From: Aureobasidium sp. EXF-3400
Taxonomy: Eukaryota > Ascomycota > Dothideomycetes > Dothideales > Saccotheciaceae
DNA: 64,000 bases
Assembly (NCBI GenBank): GCA_024195585.1
Contig: SWBL01000185.1
Location: 1-64,000 of the forward strand
Direction of reading: 5' to 3'
Part shown: positions 1 to 9,956 of the stretch, one piece after another
Position numbering within the stretch: position 1 is the first letter of the stretch
Layout of the letters: each line of letters opens with the position of its first letter
The notes under the pieces: model-generated
Database searches by the model: none
Told to the model about the DNA's origin: nothing
The model's input: only the letters and a program-made list of their open reading frames with translations
Position numbers and translations under genes: made by a program

Positions 1-318
1 GTTGGAAATCCATGGAATCAGAGCTGATTCCAACTCCAGTGGATTCCATATGGAGCTCCATGGATAATCCATTCCAAATTCCATCCAGTCCCTGCACTGG
101 CAGATTCGATCTTTGTAGGTGGTTGGTAAAATCACCTCCTTTGACTGATAAGGGACTTCCTTGTTGACACGCTGTTTGAGGATCCGTTTGAGATGTTCAA
201 CTCGGCCTATAGCCTGTCTAACGTTGTCCTCGAGACGAGCCTGCCGCATCTTCTTTCGCTGCCGGTATCTGGTCTGCGCCTCGCGATTGTTCTTCCGCTT
301 TTGCTCCGCGCTTGTCAT
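1..318 (-). CDS. bZIP transcription factor, N-terminal part (runs off window)
   Basis: Read on the minus strand from an ATG at 318 to the window edge (106 codons, no stop). Residues 7-30 form a basic region with the bZIP signature N-x7-R (NREAQTRYR), followed by QRKKMRQARLE and a short amphipathic zipper-like stretch to about residue 55. This is the arrangement of fungal Yap/AP-1-like DNA-binding proteins, which act as nuclear dimers. The frame stays open upstream of the chosen ATG, so the true start could lie further out, but the basic region only 7 residues after this Met is usual for short fungal bZIPs. The C-terminal part lies outside the window. The family call is firm; the subfamily and target genes cannot be told. 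The plus-strand ORF over the same bases (161-562) is Arg/Cys-rich and is its shadow. Confidence 0.72.
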   Translation of the reverse strand, partial: MTSAEQKRKNNREAQTRYRQRKKMRQARLEDNVRQAIGRVEHLKRILKQRVNKEVPYQSKEVILPTTYKDRICQCRDWMEFGMDYPWSSIWNPLELESALIPWISN

Positions 319-1872
319 TGCGCCTACAATTGCCCATATGAGTGACAAGATGATTCGAACTCCGCTGCTACTTACAAAGGAGCCGATGATAGTTACAAAA
401 AACGTCTCCACTGCCAGATTTATCTATCCTAGAAGAGCTCTTGCAATATTCGTGTGCATCTTATGGAACATCACAAATCTTCTTACCTCTGATGTGCCTC
501 AGAGGTACAGAAATAGTCCATGCTCAAATCGACATATTATCAAGATCACAGCATATTTATAGATCACTCTTGACAAGAGAGGCGAAGCTGAAGAAGCTGA
601 ATGTTTCGAACAGTGAAGCGTTTCATGTCATGATACGTCAAAACAAACTGCTATTTTTAGTCTCCCGTGGTCATCTGACTGGTTTCGTCTACGCACTTCG
701 AAACGGGTGATCGGCATGAGATGGTGAGCAACATTCCCGAACTTGAATCGAGAACGGTGCATACTCAATGCAGAAGCGTTCAGTTCGCAAGGGTGTGATG
801 GATTTATTCGTAATTGTGCGATCGCAACATTATTGACAAAACCATCCATAAGTATTGCGCTTTGTGTACTAGCTATGGAGCTTTCGAGCGGGAAGATTAG
901 ATTCAGATCATTGTTTGGCGGTGGAGAGATACTTCTCCATGCCAATCAGTCAGTGTATACGTAGGAAGAATAAGCAAGATCCATGTCAAACAGGCATGTA
1001 TTCGATTAACGTCTCTTCTGATGATAAGCTAGGACCTACGATCTTCAGTAGTCGAACATCACGTTTGGCAGCTGGTGACCAACGCGTATGCTCTGACTTC
1101 TGACGCGCACTTGCCTCCGTTGTTCCACCTTCCCACCTTCCGACTTCTTTTACACTCCATTCGCATCACACACGCAACGCAACGCAGTACATCGCGTCAC
1201 ACCACATCGCATCAGAACGCAATGCAATCGATCCTCTCAAGATGGCTTCGTCATGTATGGACTTTGCGTACGGCGAGATTGAAGGTTGCCCCAGTGGCAA
1301 ATGAACAACATTTCTGGAGAGACCTGACACATGGCCACACACACACACACATACACATGCGGATATCTAAAGCGGTAGACTTCTTGCATACCGTCAGTTG
1401 AAATTCTGCTGGAGGTCCTCGGGCAGCACAGCTCTCGATAGCAGAGGGGTGGCCTGCCGTGGTGGTGAGAGTGATGGCAAAGACGACACTCGCGAGAATT
1501 TTCGAGCCTCGTTGGCGAATTATCTCTCAGCTTCTGGAGTGCCGGTTGTTCTCGCGTACAGGGGCAGTAAATGCTCTTAGGCCATCACACACACCTAGGC
1601 GTAAGTAGCAACTTTTGAGCAAAGCGAGATTGGCTCAAGAGCCTTTCTGGAAATGAAGTATAGATTGAACAGACTAACCAGAATGAGCACGGCAGAGCTG
1701 GCGACTATCGCGTCAAAACAACATTTTTGGCAAAGATCCGTCGCCGCATACTTCGATACCCTGCATTCTATCGTTATCCACTCAAGGCAACCATGGTAAA
1801 ACAAGGTATTGCGACTGCTTGGAGATAGTAGAGCATACTGCGTCCTTCGTGTTGGCAAAAGTGGCTATCTGA
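319..1872. other. Intergenic, with CA microsatellite
   Basis: No supported gene. It holds the presumed promoter of the bZIP gene and a short (CA)n tract at about 1335-1359. A minus-strand ORF of 105 codons (628-945) has no recognisable domain and is not called. Confidence 0.5.
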
Positions 1873-2447
1873 CTAAGCGTTGTACGACCGAAGTCTCAGC
1901 GACTGACTTCTATAGGATCCAGCCATTTTTTCTGATTCGTGTGTCTGTAGCAGCTCAATAAAGATCAATCTCCGGCCGTGACAGCCGTTGAATCTTATCC
2001 CAAGGAGCCCATAGGCTCGATTCGGCCCCGCTTCTTGCTTCCTCGATATGTCATCACCGAGATCTAGAGAACTGTTCGGCAAGCCGGCTGCTCGCTCTTT
2101 CACACTATACCGTCGGAAGAACTCCAAGTGACTCAACACTAGGGACATCTACAGTCGAACACGAAGACACTCTATTTGTTACTTCCCACATAGTCACGAA
2201 ACAGTCCAGATGTAGCTACAACTAGATCAAGCGCGTCTGCCGTACTCAGTGGGGGCAAGTCCTTTTGGCACCACCCTTTAGACTTCGAGTTTGCGTAAGC
2301 ATCACTTCTGATGTTTCCATGATGGTCTGGAGGAGCATAAGGAGATAGCACCGGATATGCGGTCTCCAGGAAGCCAGGACTGAATGAGGGATGACGCTTG
2401 GTGATCAATAGATCCAGCTCGGGATTTGGATTTGTCATGATGGCCAA
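1873..2447 (-). CDS. Hypothetical protein, two exons, 177 aa
   Basis: Model: complement(join(1873..2148,2190..2447)). The upstream minus ORF (from ATG 2447) and the downstream one join in phase 0 through a 41-nt intron at 2149-2189 (GTGGGA donor, CTGTAG acceptor). Removing it gives one continuous frame of 177 residues across the junction GLFRDY/MSLVLS. No signal peptide, membrane span or known motif is visible. The N-terminal half is rich in Pro, Ser and His and the C-terminal half is basic. I do not recognise the family. The clean splice join of two adjacent same-strand ORFs is the main support; it could still be chance in a gene-poor stretch. Confidence 0.4.
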
Positions 2448-3273
2448 GCTATCTTGCCGGCAGTGGGAGCGAAAGTGTATGCTTGATGAAACGTTTGCGA
2501 TAGAAAGCAGATTGTGAAGGAAAAGTGCGCTGACGAGGTGTTGGTCTGACGAAAACTGATATATCGTGCTGTCACCGTCTCTCCAGTCAGAGCCAGACTA
2601 CCAAGTCATGTAGGGAGCTGAACGTATGAGGTTGTATTTTAGCACATAAAGTATCTTACAGCCAATCAAAACCTGCCTCGTGCCGGGCACTCTACGTAAA
2701 GAATAAGACTCATCTTGCCGTACCAAGATCAGATTCGCAACTCGATACAACCGAGCTCTTAACGATGTAAGCCAAATATTCCGTTCTCGATACAGACATC
2801 ACGTCAATAGTGTCAAAAGTGTTTGGACAGTCCGGATATGGAAATCTCACAAGTCGGGTGAGTGTCACGATATTCGTCTTGAACATAGGGGGGCGATCTT
2901 CATACATTCAACCCACTTGTAGCCAGGGATTGGCCGGCATGATAGGCACGTGTAATTTACCGTACTTCGTGAAGCAATTTGAGTGTTTCTGCAACTGTAT
3001 ACGTTCTTCTATTGGTGCTATGATCCAAAAGATCTGTGAAGAATTGAGTCCCTAGATACAATCCCAGCGGATCTTCCAGTTTAGATGGGATACGATTTAG
3101 CCAAGGAAAAGTTCCCTGTTGAGTGTCTATTGATAGAGTAAATGCATGCGGTTCAGTTCTTTGTCCATAGCGATGTGAGTAAGCGAATGTGGAAGACTAC
3201 GTGTGCCTGCAACCCTTCGCCCACTGCTTGTGCCCTCAACATTGCGACGTTGTGGAGATCTATCGTGGGCAAG
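2448..3273. other. Intergenic, upstream of retroelement
   Basis: No supported gene. I found no match here to the remainder of the 3' LTR, which is why the 5' LTR is judged deleted rather than displaced. Confidence 0.4.
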
Positions 3274-3278
3274 TGCCC
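3274..3278. repeat. 5' target-site duplication of LTR element
   Basis: TGCCC directly before the LTR-start sequence TGTTACG, matching CGCCC at 8808-8812 except for one C/T difference. Five bases is the usual Ty3/gypsy duplication length. Confidence 0.55.
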
Positions 3279-3313
3279 TGTTACGAACCGTCATTGGATG
3301 ACGAGCCCTCAGA
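3279..3313 (+). repeat. Truncated 5' LTR remnant
   Basis: About 33 bases matching the first bases of the 3' LTR (8445-8477) with three differences (two G/A transitions and one G/C), followed at once by the gag ATG at 3314. The rest of the LTR, the primer-binding site and the leader are absent, so an internal deletion joined LTR start to gag. Confidence 0.7.
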
Positions 3314-4652
3314 ATGAGTCACTCAAGCAACAGCACCCCGAGAGGTACCCCTAGCGAGGTTCGTGGAACCCGCATCACCACCCGCGACGACAGCAAGGTC
3401 GCCAAGCCCGATCTCTACTATGGAGACCGTCAGGGACTTGACGATTGGCTCACTCAGATGGACATCTACTTCCAGTTCACCCCTGTCGAGCCTAACAAGA
3501 AAACCTTGTTTGCAACTACCTACCTCCGAGGAAGAGCCCAGCACTGGATGAAACCAATGCTTACGAAGTACCTTGACGGAAAAGGAGATACTGATGGAAT
3601 CCTCAGTACCTTCACCAAATTCAAGGAAGAGATCCGCCGCATCTTTGGCGTCTCTAACGAAGACAAGATTGCTGTACGCCTTATTCAGCATGTCCGTCAA
3701 CACACTTCAGCATCCGACTATGCCACCAAGTTCCAGGAGTATGCCCAGATCACCGGATGGGATGACTCCGCCCTGATGACTATGTACCGACGTGGTCTGA
3801 AGGAAAATGTTAAGGACGAACTTATGAGAATCCGGCGAGAAGATTGAAGATCTTGATGATCTTATCCGTGCAACGATCGAAATCGACGACAACCTTTACG
3901 AACGTACTATGGAAAGACGCCATGACGTTGCCCCTCGAGGCAGGTCTGGACATGTTCCATACCGTAACAACAACAACTTCAAGGAAAAGAAGTTCAACCG
4001 TAACAACAACTACCAGGATCCATACGGACTTCAGCCAATGGAACTGGATGTTACCGAAGGTCGACGATCGCAGGGCAAGAAGCAGTACAAAGGGAAGAGT
4101 TCGATGACTTGCTATGGATGTGGCAAGCAAGGCCACATGGCAAGGGATTGTCATTCGAAGAACAAGGTGCCTCGAAGACAGTTCAATATGACGCAGCGCC
4201 GTTCTGAAGAAAAGGAACCAGAGCGCATGGAGCCACAGGGAACTAACGACCAGGAGTCCCACGGAACCCTTAGCTGGACAGCATGCTATGACGACTCATG
4301 CCTGATCCATTACGACGCTAAGATGGGAGCCGCATGGTTTCCCTCTACACCTAAGAAGAAGGGCCGACTTATGGTAGTCGACCACGACTTCGAAGACATT
4401 GTAGTCGAACGAGTACCACTCAGTAGTACATTTGCACAAGCTGAATACATCATTCCTACAGGAGAACGTGTCACCAAGAGTATGAGGGAAGGCATTCAGT
4501 TGCTGAGATCTCGATACGGACAAGCTCAAAAGCAGCGACAAACGCTATATGGAAGACACCTCCGAGAAGATCATGGACTAGAACCTTCAACTAAGGGAAA
4601 AGAGAGAGTCATATTTGACACCTTAGTCAGCGACGATTCGGGAAAAGAGTAG
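3314..4652 (+). pseudogene. gag: gag of chromovirus (frameshifted)
   Basis: Begins at ATG 3314. Residues 1-175 are a typical fungal gag capsid region (LDDWLTQMDIYFQF, RGRAQHWMKP). The frame then ends at 3847, while the continuation (SGEKIEDLDDLIRATIEIDD) lies in another frame from about 3831, so one indel near 3828-3832 splits the gene. The second part holds an arginine/asparagine-rich stretch and one CCHC zinc knuckle (CYGCGKQGHMARDCH, near 4111-4155) for RNA binding, and ends with TAG at 4650-4652. A GGGAAAA heptamer lies just before that stop, where pol begins in the -1 frame. It acts, when intact, in particle assembly and RNA packaging. Confidence 0.88.
4640..4646 (+). promoter_or_regulatory. 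Predicted -1 ribosomal frameshift slippery site
   Basis: GGGAAAA fits X-XXY-YYZ with zero-frame codons GGA AAA, followed by GAG and the gag stop TAG. A -1 slip continues as AGA GTA GAT into an open frame that becomes the pol ORF with no stop before the protease. The phase (4652 to the pol frame at 4724 is a multiple of three) was checked. A downstream pseudoknot was not assessed. Confidence 0.6.
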
Positions 4653-7600
4653 ATTCTCGTGGCAAGGGCAGCCAACGAGAATGCAACACGATCCAAGCCC
4701 TAGCGTCAACATCATCAACGACGGTGTTCAGAACACCAGCAACCGTCAAAGGAAGACGACTGTATGCAATGATAGATTCCGGAGCGAGCGGAAACTTCAT
4801 ATCGACAGTAGCAGTTGCTCGATTTAGGATCGCTACCAAATCGAAAGAACACGGGTACGAATTAATGGCTGTAGACGGCTCAGCTTTACCCGGAGTTACA
4901 GAAGAAACTCTCCCGATGGAGCTCGTTGTTCAATCGCGCCATGAAGAGATCATTCTAGATGTTGTGGAAATGGCTAATCACCACATCGTTTCAGGAATGC
5001 CTTGGTTGAAGCAACATAATCCAACCATCGACTGGAGGTCGAAAGTGTTGAGATTTCAGGGATGCAACCGCGTGGTTGATGCGCGACCTACGCACCGGCA
5101 GCGTTCGGTGGTGGATGAGAGAAAAGCGCAAAAGCAGGCCAAGACAGCATTAGTTGCAGTCACCTCGACTAAGGCATCATCAAGAGAACATGATACCGGC
5201 TCCGCAGGTACTGACTATGATGGACCGTCGGGCCACGAAGCGAGAGTTAGTGAAGGAAGTCACGCACCTTCTGATATCCCTGAACAATACAAGAAATGGA
5301 AACGCTTGTTTCAGGAAGAGGAGAATGCAAACGCATTACCTAGGCATCAGCCGTGGGATCACGAAATACGACTCGAACCAGGGAAGCAACCCACATTTAG
5401 ACCCATCTACGCGTTATCCGAAGAAGAACTCAAGAAGCTTCGAGGATACCTGGACGAGAATCTGGCACGAGGATTTATCCGCAAACAGGAATCCCCTGCA
5501 GGTTATCCAATTCTGTTTGCACCTAAGAAAGACAGCAGCTTACGACTGTGCGTTGATTACCGAAAGATTAACGACATCACTATTAAGAATCGTTACCCAT
5601 TGCCAAATATTGAAGAACTACAGGATCGCTTATCCAAAGCGAAATGGTTCTCAAAGATTGGCCTTAAAGGAGCCTACGACCTCATCCATATGAAGGAGGG
5701 GGAAGAATGGAAGACAGCTTTTCGTACACGCTATGGGCACTACGAGTACCTGGTCATACCATTTGGACTTACCAACGCCCCGGCTACCTGTCAGATGATG
5801 ATCAATGACACGCTAAGAGAATATCTGGATATCACAGTTGTCGCGTACCTAGACGACATTCTGATATATACAGACGGAGACCTGAACTAACACATCAAGG
5901 ATGTAGAGCAAGGTTTGACGAAGCTTGAAGAACGGAAACTTAAGGCAAACCCGAAGAAATGTGAATTTCACGTCAAGGAAACCGAATTCCTCGGCTTCAT
6001 CATTGGAGTCGACGGCATCCGGATTGACCCTGCGAAGATCACATCAATCAAAGAATGGCCTACTCCGAAGAACCTTAAAGAAGTACAATCGTTCCTTGGT
6101 CTAGCGAACTACAATAGGAAGTTCATAGCAGGTTACTTCCAGACAGCGTTACCGCTCGTGGAACTCACGAAGCAAGATACTCCATTCATATGGAAAGAAC
6201 GGCAACAGCAAGCTTTCAAAGCACTCAAACAGGCATGCATCGACGGACCTACTCTGAGAATGTTTGACTCAGGGAAGCCAGTCCACATCGAAACCGATGC
6301 ATCCGACCGAGCGATTGGAGCATGCCTTACGCAAGAGCACGAAGGAAAACGACATCCCGTGGCTTACTACTCGCGTAAGATGACACCAGCAGAACAGAAT
6401 TACGACATCCATGACAGAGAATTACTCGCCATCGTCGCAGCCTTGCAACACTGGAGAGTTTACGCCGGAGGAGCACCGTCTCTTACCATTCTTACGGACC
6501 ACAAGAACCTCTTGACTTTTACAACCACTAAAGTTCTTAACCGAAGACAAGTAAGATGGTCGGAACTTCTCGGACAATACAAATTCAAGATCCAGTACAC
6601 GCCTGGCAAAGACAACGGCCGAGCGGACGCGCTCAGCAGGAGAATTGACTACATGGAAGGCAAAGAAGCTATCATACACAGCATCTTGCAAACAAACAAG
6701 GATGGAACACTTAGCGCACGGACACATGAGTTTAATGCCGTGTTGCGCATCATGAATGATGATGAAGAGCAGTTTCCCATCTCACACAACAAATACCAAG
6801 TGCCTGAACGACATCAGGAACAGTGCATCAAGGACCACCACGATGACCCGACGCATGGTCACCCTGGTATCACGAGAACCATCGAGAACACACAACGCAA
6901 CTTTGCATTCTCTCAGATGAAGGCAAAGGTTACGGCATACGTTCAGAAATGCCGTAGCTGTCAGATGAACAAATCATCTCGACATGCGAAGTATGGAGAA
7001 ATTCAATTTGGGAATTCACCGCTGCGGCCTTGGGACGAAGTCGCAATGGACTTTATCACTGGATTACGTAGTTTGAGCTCGCTGGACGACTCGAAACCAC
7101 GTAAACAAGGAGATACCACAACCGGATCACGTAGTTTGAAGCAGAATTCAGACCTGAAACTACGTCAGCAACCCTACGACTCGAGACTGGTTATGGTCGA
7201 CAGACTTACGAAGTATACACACTTCATTCCCTGCATGAAATCGATTACAGCAGAGGAATTGGCACATTTGGTTCTGGACAGACTAATCAGGTATCACGGG
7301 ATCCCCAAGTCCTTTATTACGGATCGTGATAAGCTGTTTACGTCAAATTACTGGAAGACACTCGTCTCTGTGATGGGTATCAAACATAAGCTCTCAACTG
7401 CTTACCATCCACAGACCGACGGTCAAACCGAGAGAGCGAACCAGACGCTTGAGGCTTATCTGCGACATTACGTTAGCTATGCTCAAGATAATTGGGTTAC
7501 GTACTTACCAATGGCACAACTGGCACTCAATCAACAAATCTCTGCGACTACAGGGGTTACGCCATTTTATGCTAATTTTGGAAACAAAGTCGGACCATTC

Positions 7601-7924
7601 TTGATTTCAGAAGTCAGAGGACCAGTCAATTACAAACTGCAACTTCCTGACGATGCGAAAATACACCCGGTGTTCCACATATCGTTATTGGAACCATCCG
7701 ACCCAGAAACTCCGTTGCAGACGACATTTCATTTCCAGACAGACGTCGAGGACGAATTCGAAGTCGAAGAAATACTAGAACAACGAGGTCAGCGATACTT
7801 TGTGAAATGGAAAGGTTACCCACACTCAGAAAACACTTGGGAACCAAAACAAAATCTTAGGAACTGCCAGAACCTCCTGCGACAGTTCCGCCAAACCGCG
7901 AAAAGTCGACGGCGTCGTTCATAA
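4652..7924 (+). pseudogene. pol: pol of chromovirus: protease-RT-RNase H-integrase-chromodomain, disrupted
   Basis: Protease active site DSGASGNF near 4757; RT from about 5340 with YLDD box (AYLDDILIYT); RNase H (TDASDRAIGACL, then a DRELLAI Glu); integrase with HHCC zinc finger (HGHPGI, CRSCQMNK) and D,D,E residues (AMDFITG, TDRDKLF, DGQTERANQ); chromodomain near 7750-7890 (EFEVEEIL, YFVKWKGYP, ENTWEP). Lesions: TAA at 5888-5890 inside RT; motif A reads FSKIGLKGAY with Gly (5660-5662) where the family has the first catalytic Asp; an expanded repeat-containing stretch follows AMDFITG (about 7065-7180); and the sequence jumps from the YANFGNK region to the GPF/Y-like VGPFLI near 7588, lacking the usual connecting segment. 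The frame after the stop is unchanged, so the stop is a point change. Confidence 0.92.
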
Positions 7925-8318
7925 AATCCATCGCAGTCCACACAGCAGGCGACAGCCCAACGGTGGCATCCGCAGCAGGACAGTCTTCGTCGCTCTCGAC
8001 ATCGACGTCGACAGCAGCGATATTGTGCTGCAAGTGTTGCATGCGCTATTCATTGCGCTTCTCAGCCTGCATCTTGATATTCTTGTTTCGCATATATTTC
8101 GCCATCGCGATAGACATCTCTTCCATGGCCTCCTCCATCTTGAGTTTGCAGTCGGCGATTGTGTTGTCAAGATCGGCGAAAGACATATTGGTGCAGGGGC
8201 GACCAATGCGCGTGCATTCGGAGCACTTGTATCCAGGCATCGAGAGACAGAGCTGTTGGGATTTGTTACAGCGATCACAAGCAAGTTCAGAAGGTTCTCC
8301 ACAAGCGACGATACGCAA
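7857..8318 (-). pseudogene. Antisense Zn2Cys6-like ORF between pol and 3' LTR, one nonsense codon
   Basis: On the strand opposite to pol, one frame runs from about 8318 (open further upstream, no ATG seen) to 7857, broken by a single TAG at 8046-8048. Its start carries six cysteines spaced C-x2-C-x6-C-x7-C-x2-C-x6-C, the spacing of the fungal Zn(II)2Cys6 binuclear cluster. A Glu/Met-rich helical stretch (KLKMEEAMEEMSIAMAKYM) follows, then an acidic C-terminus. It overlaps the extreme 3' end of pol by about 70 bp and sits wholly inside the element. Antisense ORFs at this position are known from other fungal gypsy elements, but the function is unknown; RNA- or DNA-binding is inference only. The TAG would be CAG with one C-to-T change. 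Confidence 0.6.
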
Positions 8319-8429
8319 TGAGAGGGCAAGACGGTCTTGAGCAGAAGAAGAAGACGTCGTTGCCCGAGGAAGGTTACGGAACCGTTTGAGCTTATTAACA
8401 AATGGCCCTTACGGAATGAGGGGTTGAAA

Positions 8430-8444
8430 TGAGGAGGGAGATAG
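8430..8444 (+). promoter_or_regulatory. Polypurine tract
   Basis: A purine-rich run (GAGGAGGGAGA with flanks) lies immediately before the 3' LTR start at 8445, the expected site for plus-strand DNA priming. Confidence 0.6.
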
Positions 8445-8807
8445 TGTTACGAACCCTCATTGGGTGACGGGCCCTCACCCGCCAAGGACGTGAGCTAGGC
8501 TGCTGCCTGCCGATCCTCACGCACTTGGCAGGTGAGCTGCGAAGCAGATCATCACTTCCTCACAGCGTGAGCAAGTGAGCTCACGCCTAGAGGTCGTGAG
8601 CAACTTGCATGCACTCATTATACAGTTAGGTATATAGGTAGGCAGGTCTTCACTAGGAAGTCCTGCGTTCAACTCAATTAGCCATTCCAACAGTCCCTTT
8701 GGTATACACTACACATTACACTGCTTGCTTCATTACTTGCTTGACACCCCTCTTCACGAGTCCAACCCCGTGACTAGTTATTCTCCCTAGAATAGTTGGC
8801 CATAACA
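8445..8807 (+). repeat. 3' LTR, 363 bp
   Basis: Starts TGTTACGAAC and ends GGCCATAACA, giving TG...CA with 5-bp inverted termini TGTTA/TAACA. It follows the polypurine tract and is followed by the target duplication CGCCC. Its first 33 bases recur at 3279. It would carry the element's promoter and polyadenylation signals. Confidence 0.85.
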
Positions 8808-8812
8808 CGCCC
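8808..8812. repeat. 3' target-site duplication of LTR element
   Basis: CGCCC, paired with TGCCC at 3274-3278. Confidence 0.55.
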
Positions 8813-9455
8813 CTCCTTCCTACTTTATCCTTCTCCACTTTCTCAAACTTCTTAGCCTTCCCCTCTTCCTCCTCCAAAATGTAACATGTGGCTCCTGGAT
8901 AATGTGCACGATGGTGTTTCTCGCCGAACTTGCACCGTCATTAAAAATACAGTACGGTAATTGGTATTTATGTCCAGTTCATCGTTGATACGTTGATACG
9001 AGACGCACCGTACACTTCGTGTGGTTCGTGTGGAGAAGCGGCTGGCAAGCGCGTCGTGGCGGCGGCACGTACAAGCGGAAGCGACGCTCGGAAGCCCGGA
9101 ACCTTCCTTAGCTTCGCATCCCGACCCGACTGTCATAAATTGATGGTATTGTTGAGAGGGCCAAATTTGACAGCCACGATTCGCAATTACTGTGAGTCTA
9201 ATCTGTGGGCGGCTTTGCCGCATGATTCGTGTCCAAAGTGCCGCTACTAAGAGTGGCAGGTGCGTCAGTACGTGCTTTGCACAATCGTTCCACTCACGTT
9301 GATCGTTTCTGAGTGTCACCCGACTGGCATTTGACAGCAATATCGTGATTCGTCCAAGATGTCTCTACACACGTGCGCACTCTTCTTGTACATATCTCTA
9401 CCTCTTGAGAGGAGCCATTGTTCCGGCGCGTAACTTTTCCCTCGAGCCTTTCGAC
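8813..9455. other. Intergenic, between retroelement and next ORF
   Basis: A pyrimidine-rich stretch follows the LTR to about 8875. No supported gene. Confidence 0.4.
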
Positions 9456-9956
9456 ATGATTCCCTTCTCAGACATCCCCTTTCCCGAGCGCTTGAACTTT
9501 GACAAGGTTGAAATAACGATAGAAAAGATCCAGACTGCAACGGACCCAGGACTGGCAGGGAGAGGACCATTGGAACGCTCCCCCGGAACTCAACCCAGCC
9601 TCCGCGAGACCGACTTCCAGCAAAAGGATGCCCCCTTGGCTGACGAGCAAGGCAATCACGATCTGACCACGGCTGTTTCATACTCGGTCCCTCCGCGAGC
9701 CGCTGTCCCAATCCTGGACTTAGATATCCCGCAGCCAAGGAAACCATCTCCTATCCACCAACCAAGAAATTACCCTCCTGGAAGTATAGCATTTATCCTT
9801 TTGCAGAATGAGCAAAACTGCTCCGACGCACGAAAAAAAAGCTCTTATTCTAGTAAAGCGGACGCAGATGTCAAAGACGATGGCGCCAACAAACGGCGTA
9901 CAGGTGGTGCACGGAAGGGTAGAGTTCGTCATCAGGTCCTTTCCACGTCCCGGTAG
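9456..9956 (+). CDS. Hypothetical protein, basic C-terminus
   Basis: A single ORF of 166 codons from ATG 9456. The frame is open back to 9345, but only a GTG is available there. The N-terminal third is plain (PFSDIPFPERLNFDKVEIT), the middle is Pro/Gln-rich and low-complexity, and the last 40 residues are strongly basic (DDGANKRRTGGARKGRVRHQ), like a nuclear localisation signal. There is no signal peptide, membrane span or known domain. I do not recognise it. It could be a short nuclear protein or a chance ORF; the even composition over 500 bp argues mildly for a real gene. Confidence 0.35.
   Translation: MIPFSDIPFPERLNFDKVEITIEKIQTATDPGLAGRGPLERSPGTQPSLRETDFQQKDAPLADEQGNHDLTTAVSYSVPPRAAVPILDLDIPQPRKPSPIHQPRNYPPGSIAFILLQNEQNCSDARKKSSYSSKADADVKDDGANKRRTGGARKGRVRHQVLSTSR

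Larger units (their letters stand above)
3279..8807 (+). mobile_element. Ty3/gypsy chromovirus LTR retrotransposon, inactive
   Basis: A 5.5-kb element with gag, protease, reverse transcriptase, RNase H, integrase and a C-terminal chromodomain in that order, which defines the chromovirus branch of Ty3/gypsy. It ends in a 363-bp 3' LTR with TGTTA...TAACA termini and is flanked by TGCCC/CGCCC. It cannot be autonomous. The 5' LTR keeps only its first 33-35 bp before gag, gag has a frameshift near 3830, pol has an in-frame stop at 5888, a reverse-transcriptase catalytic Asp is Gly, and the integrase C-terminal region looks internally deleted. The chromodomain would be expected to direct integration to particular chromatin in an active copy. 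This copy looks old. Confidence 0.93.

Noticed and set aside
161..562. 133-codon plus-strand ORF rich in Arg/Cys/Phe
   Set aside because: Its opposite strand encodes a clear bZIP basic region; the ORF is a shadow.
1335..1359. CA repeat as a CRISPR-like or regulatory array
   Set aside because: Simple microsatellite; CRISPR arrays are not expected in fungi.
2448..3273. Search for a rearranged 5' LTR upstream of gag
   Set aside because: No match to the 3' LTR body was seen, and the target duplication abuts the 33-bp remnant, so deletion is simpler.
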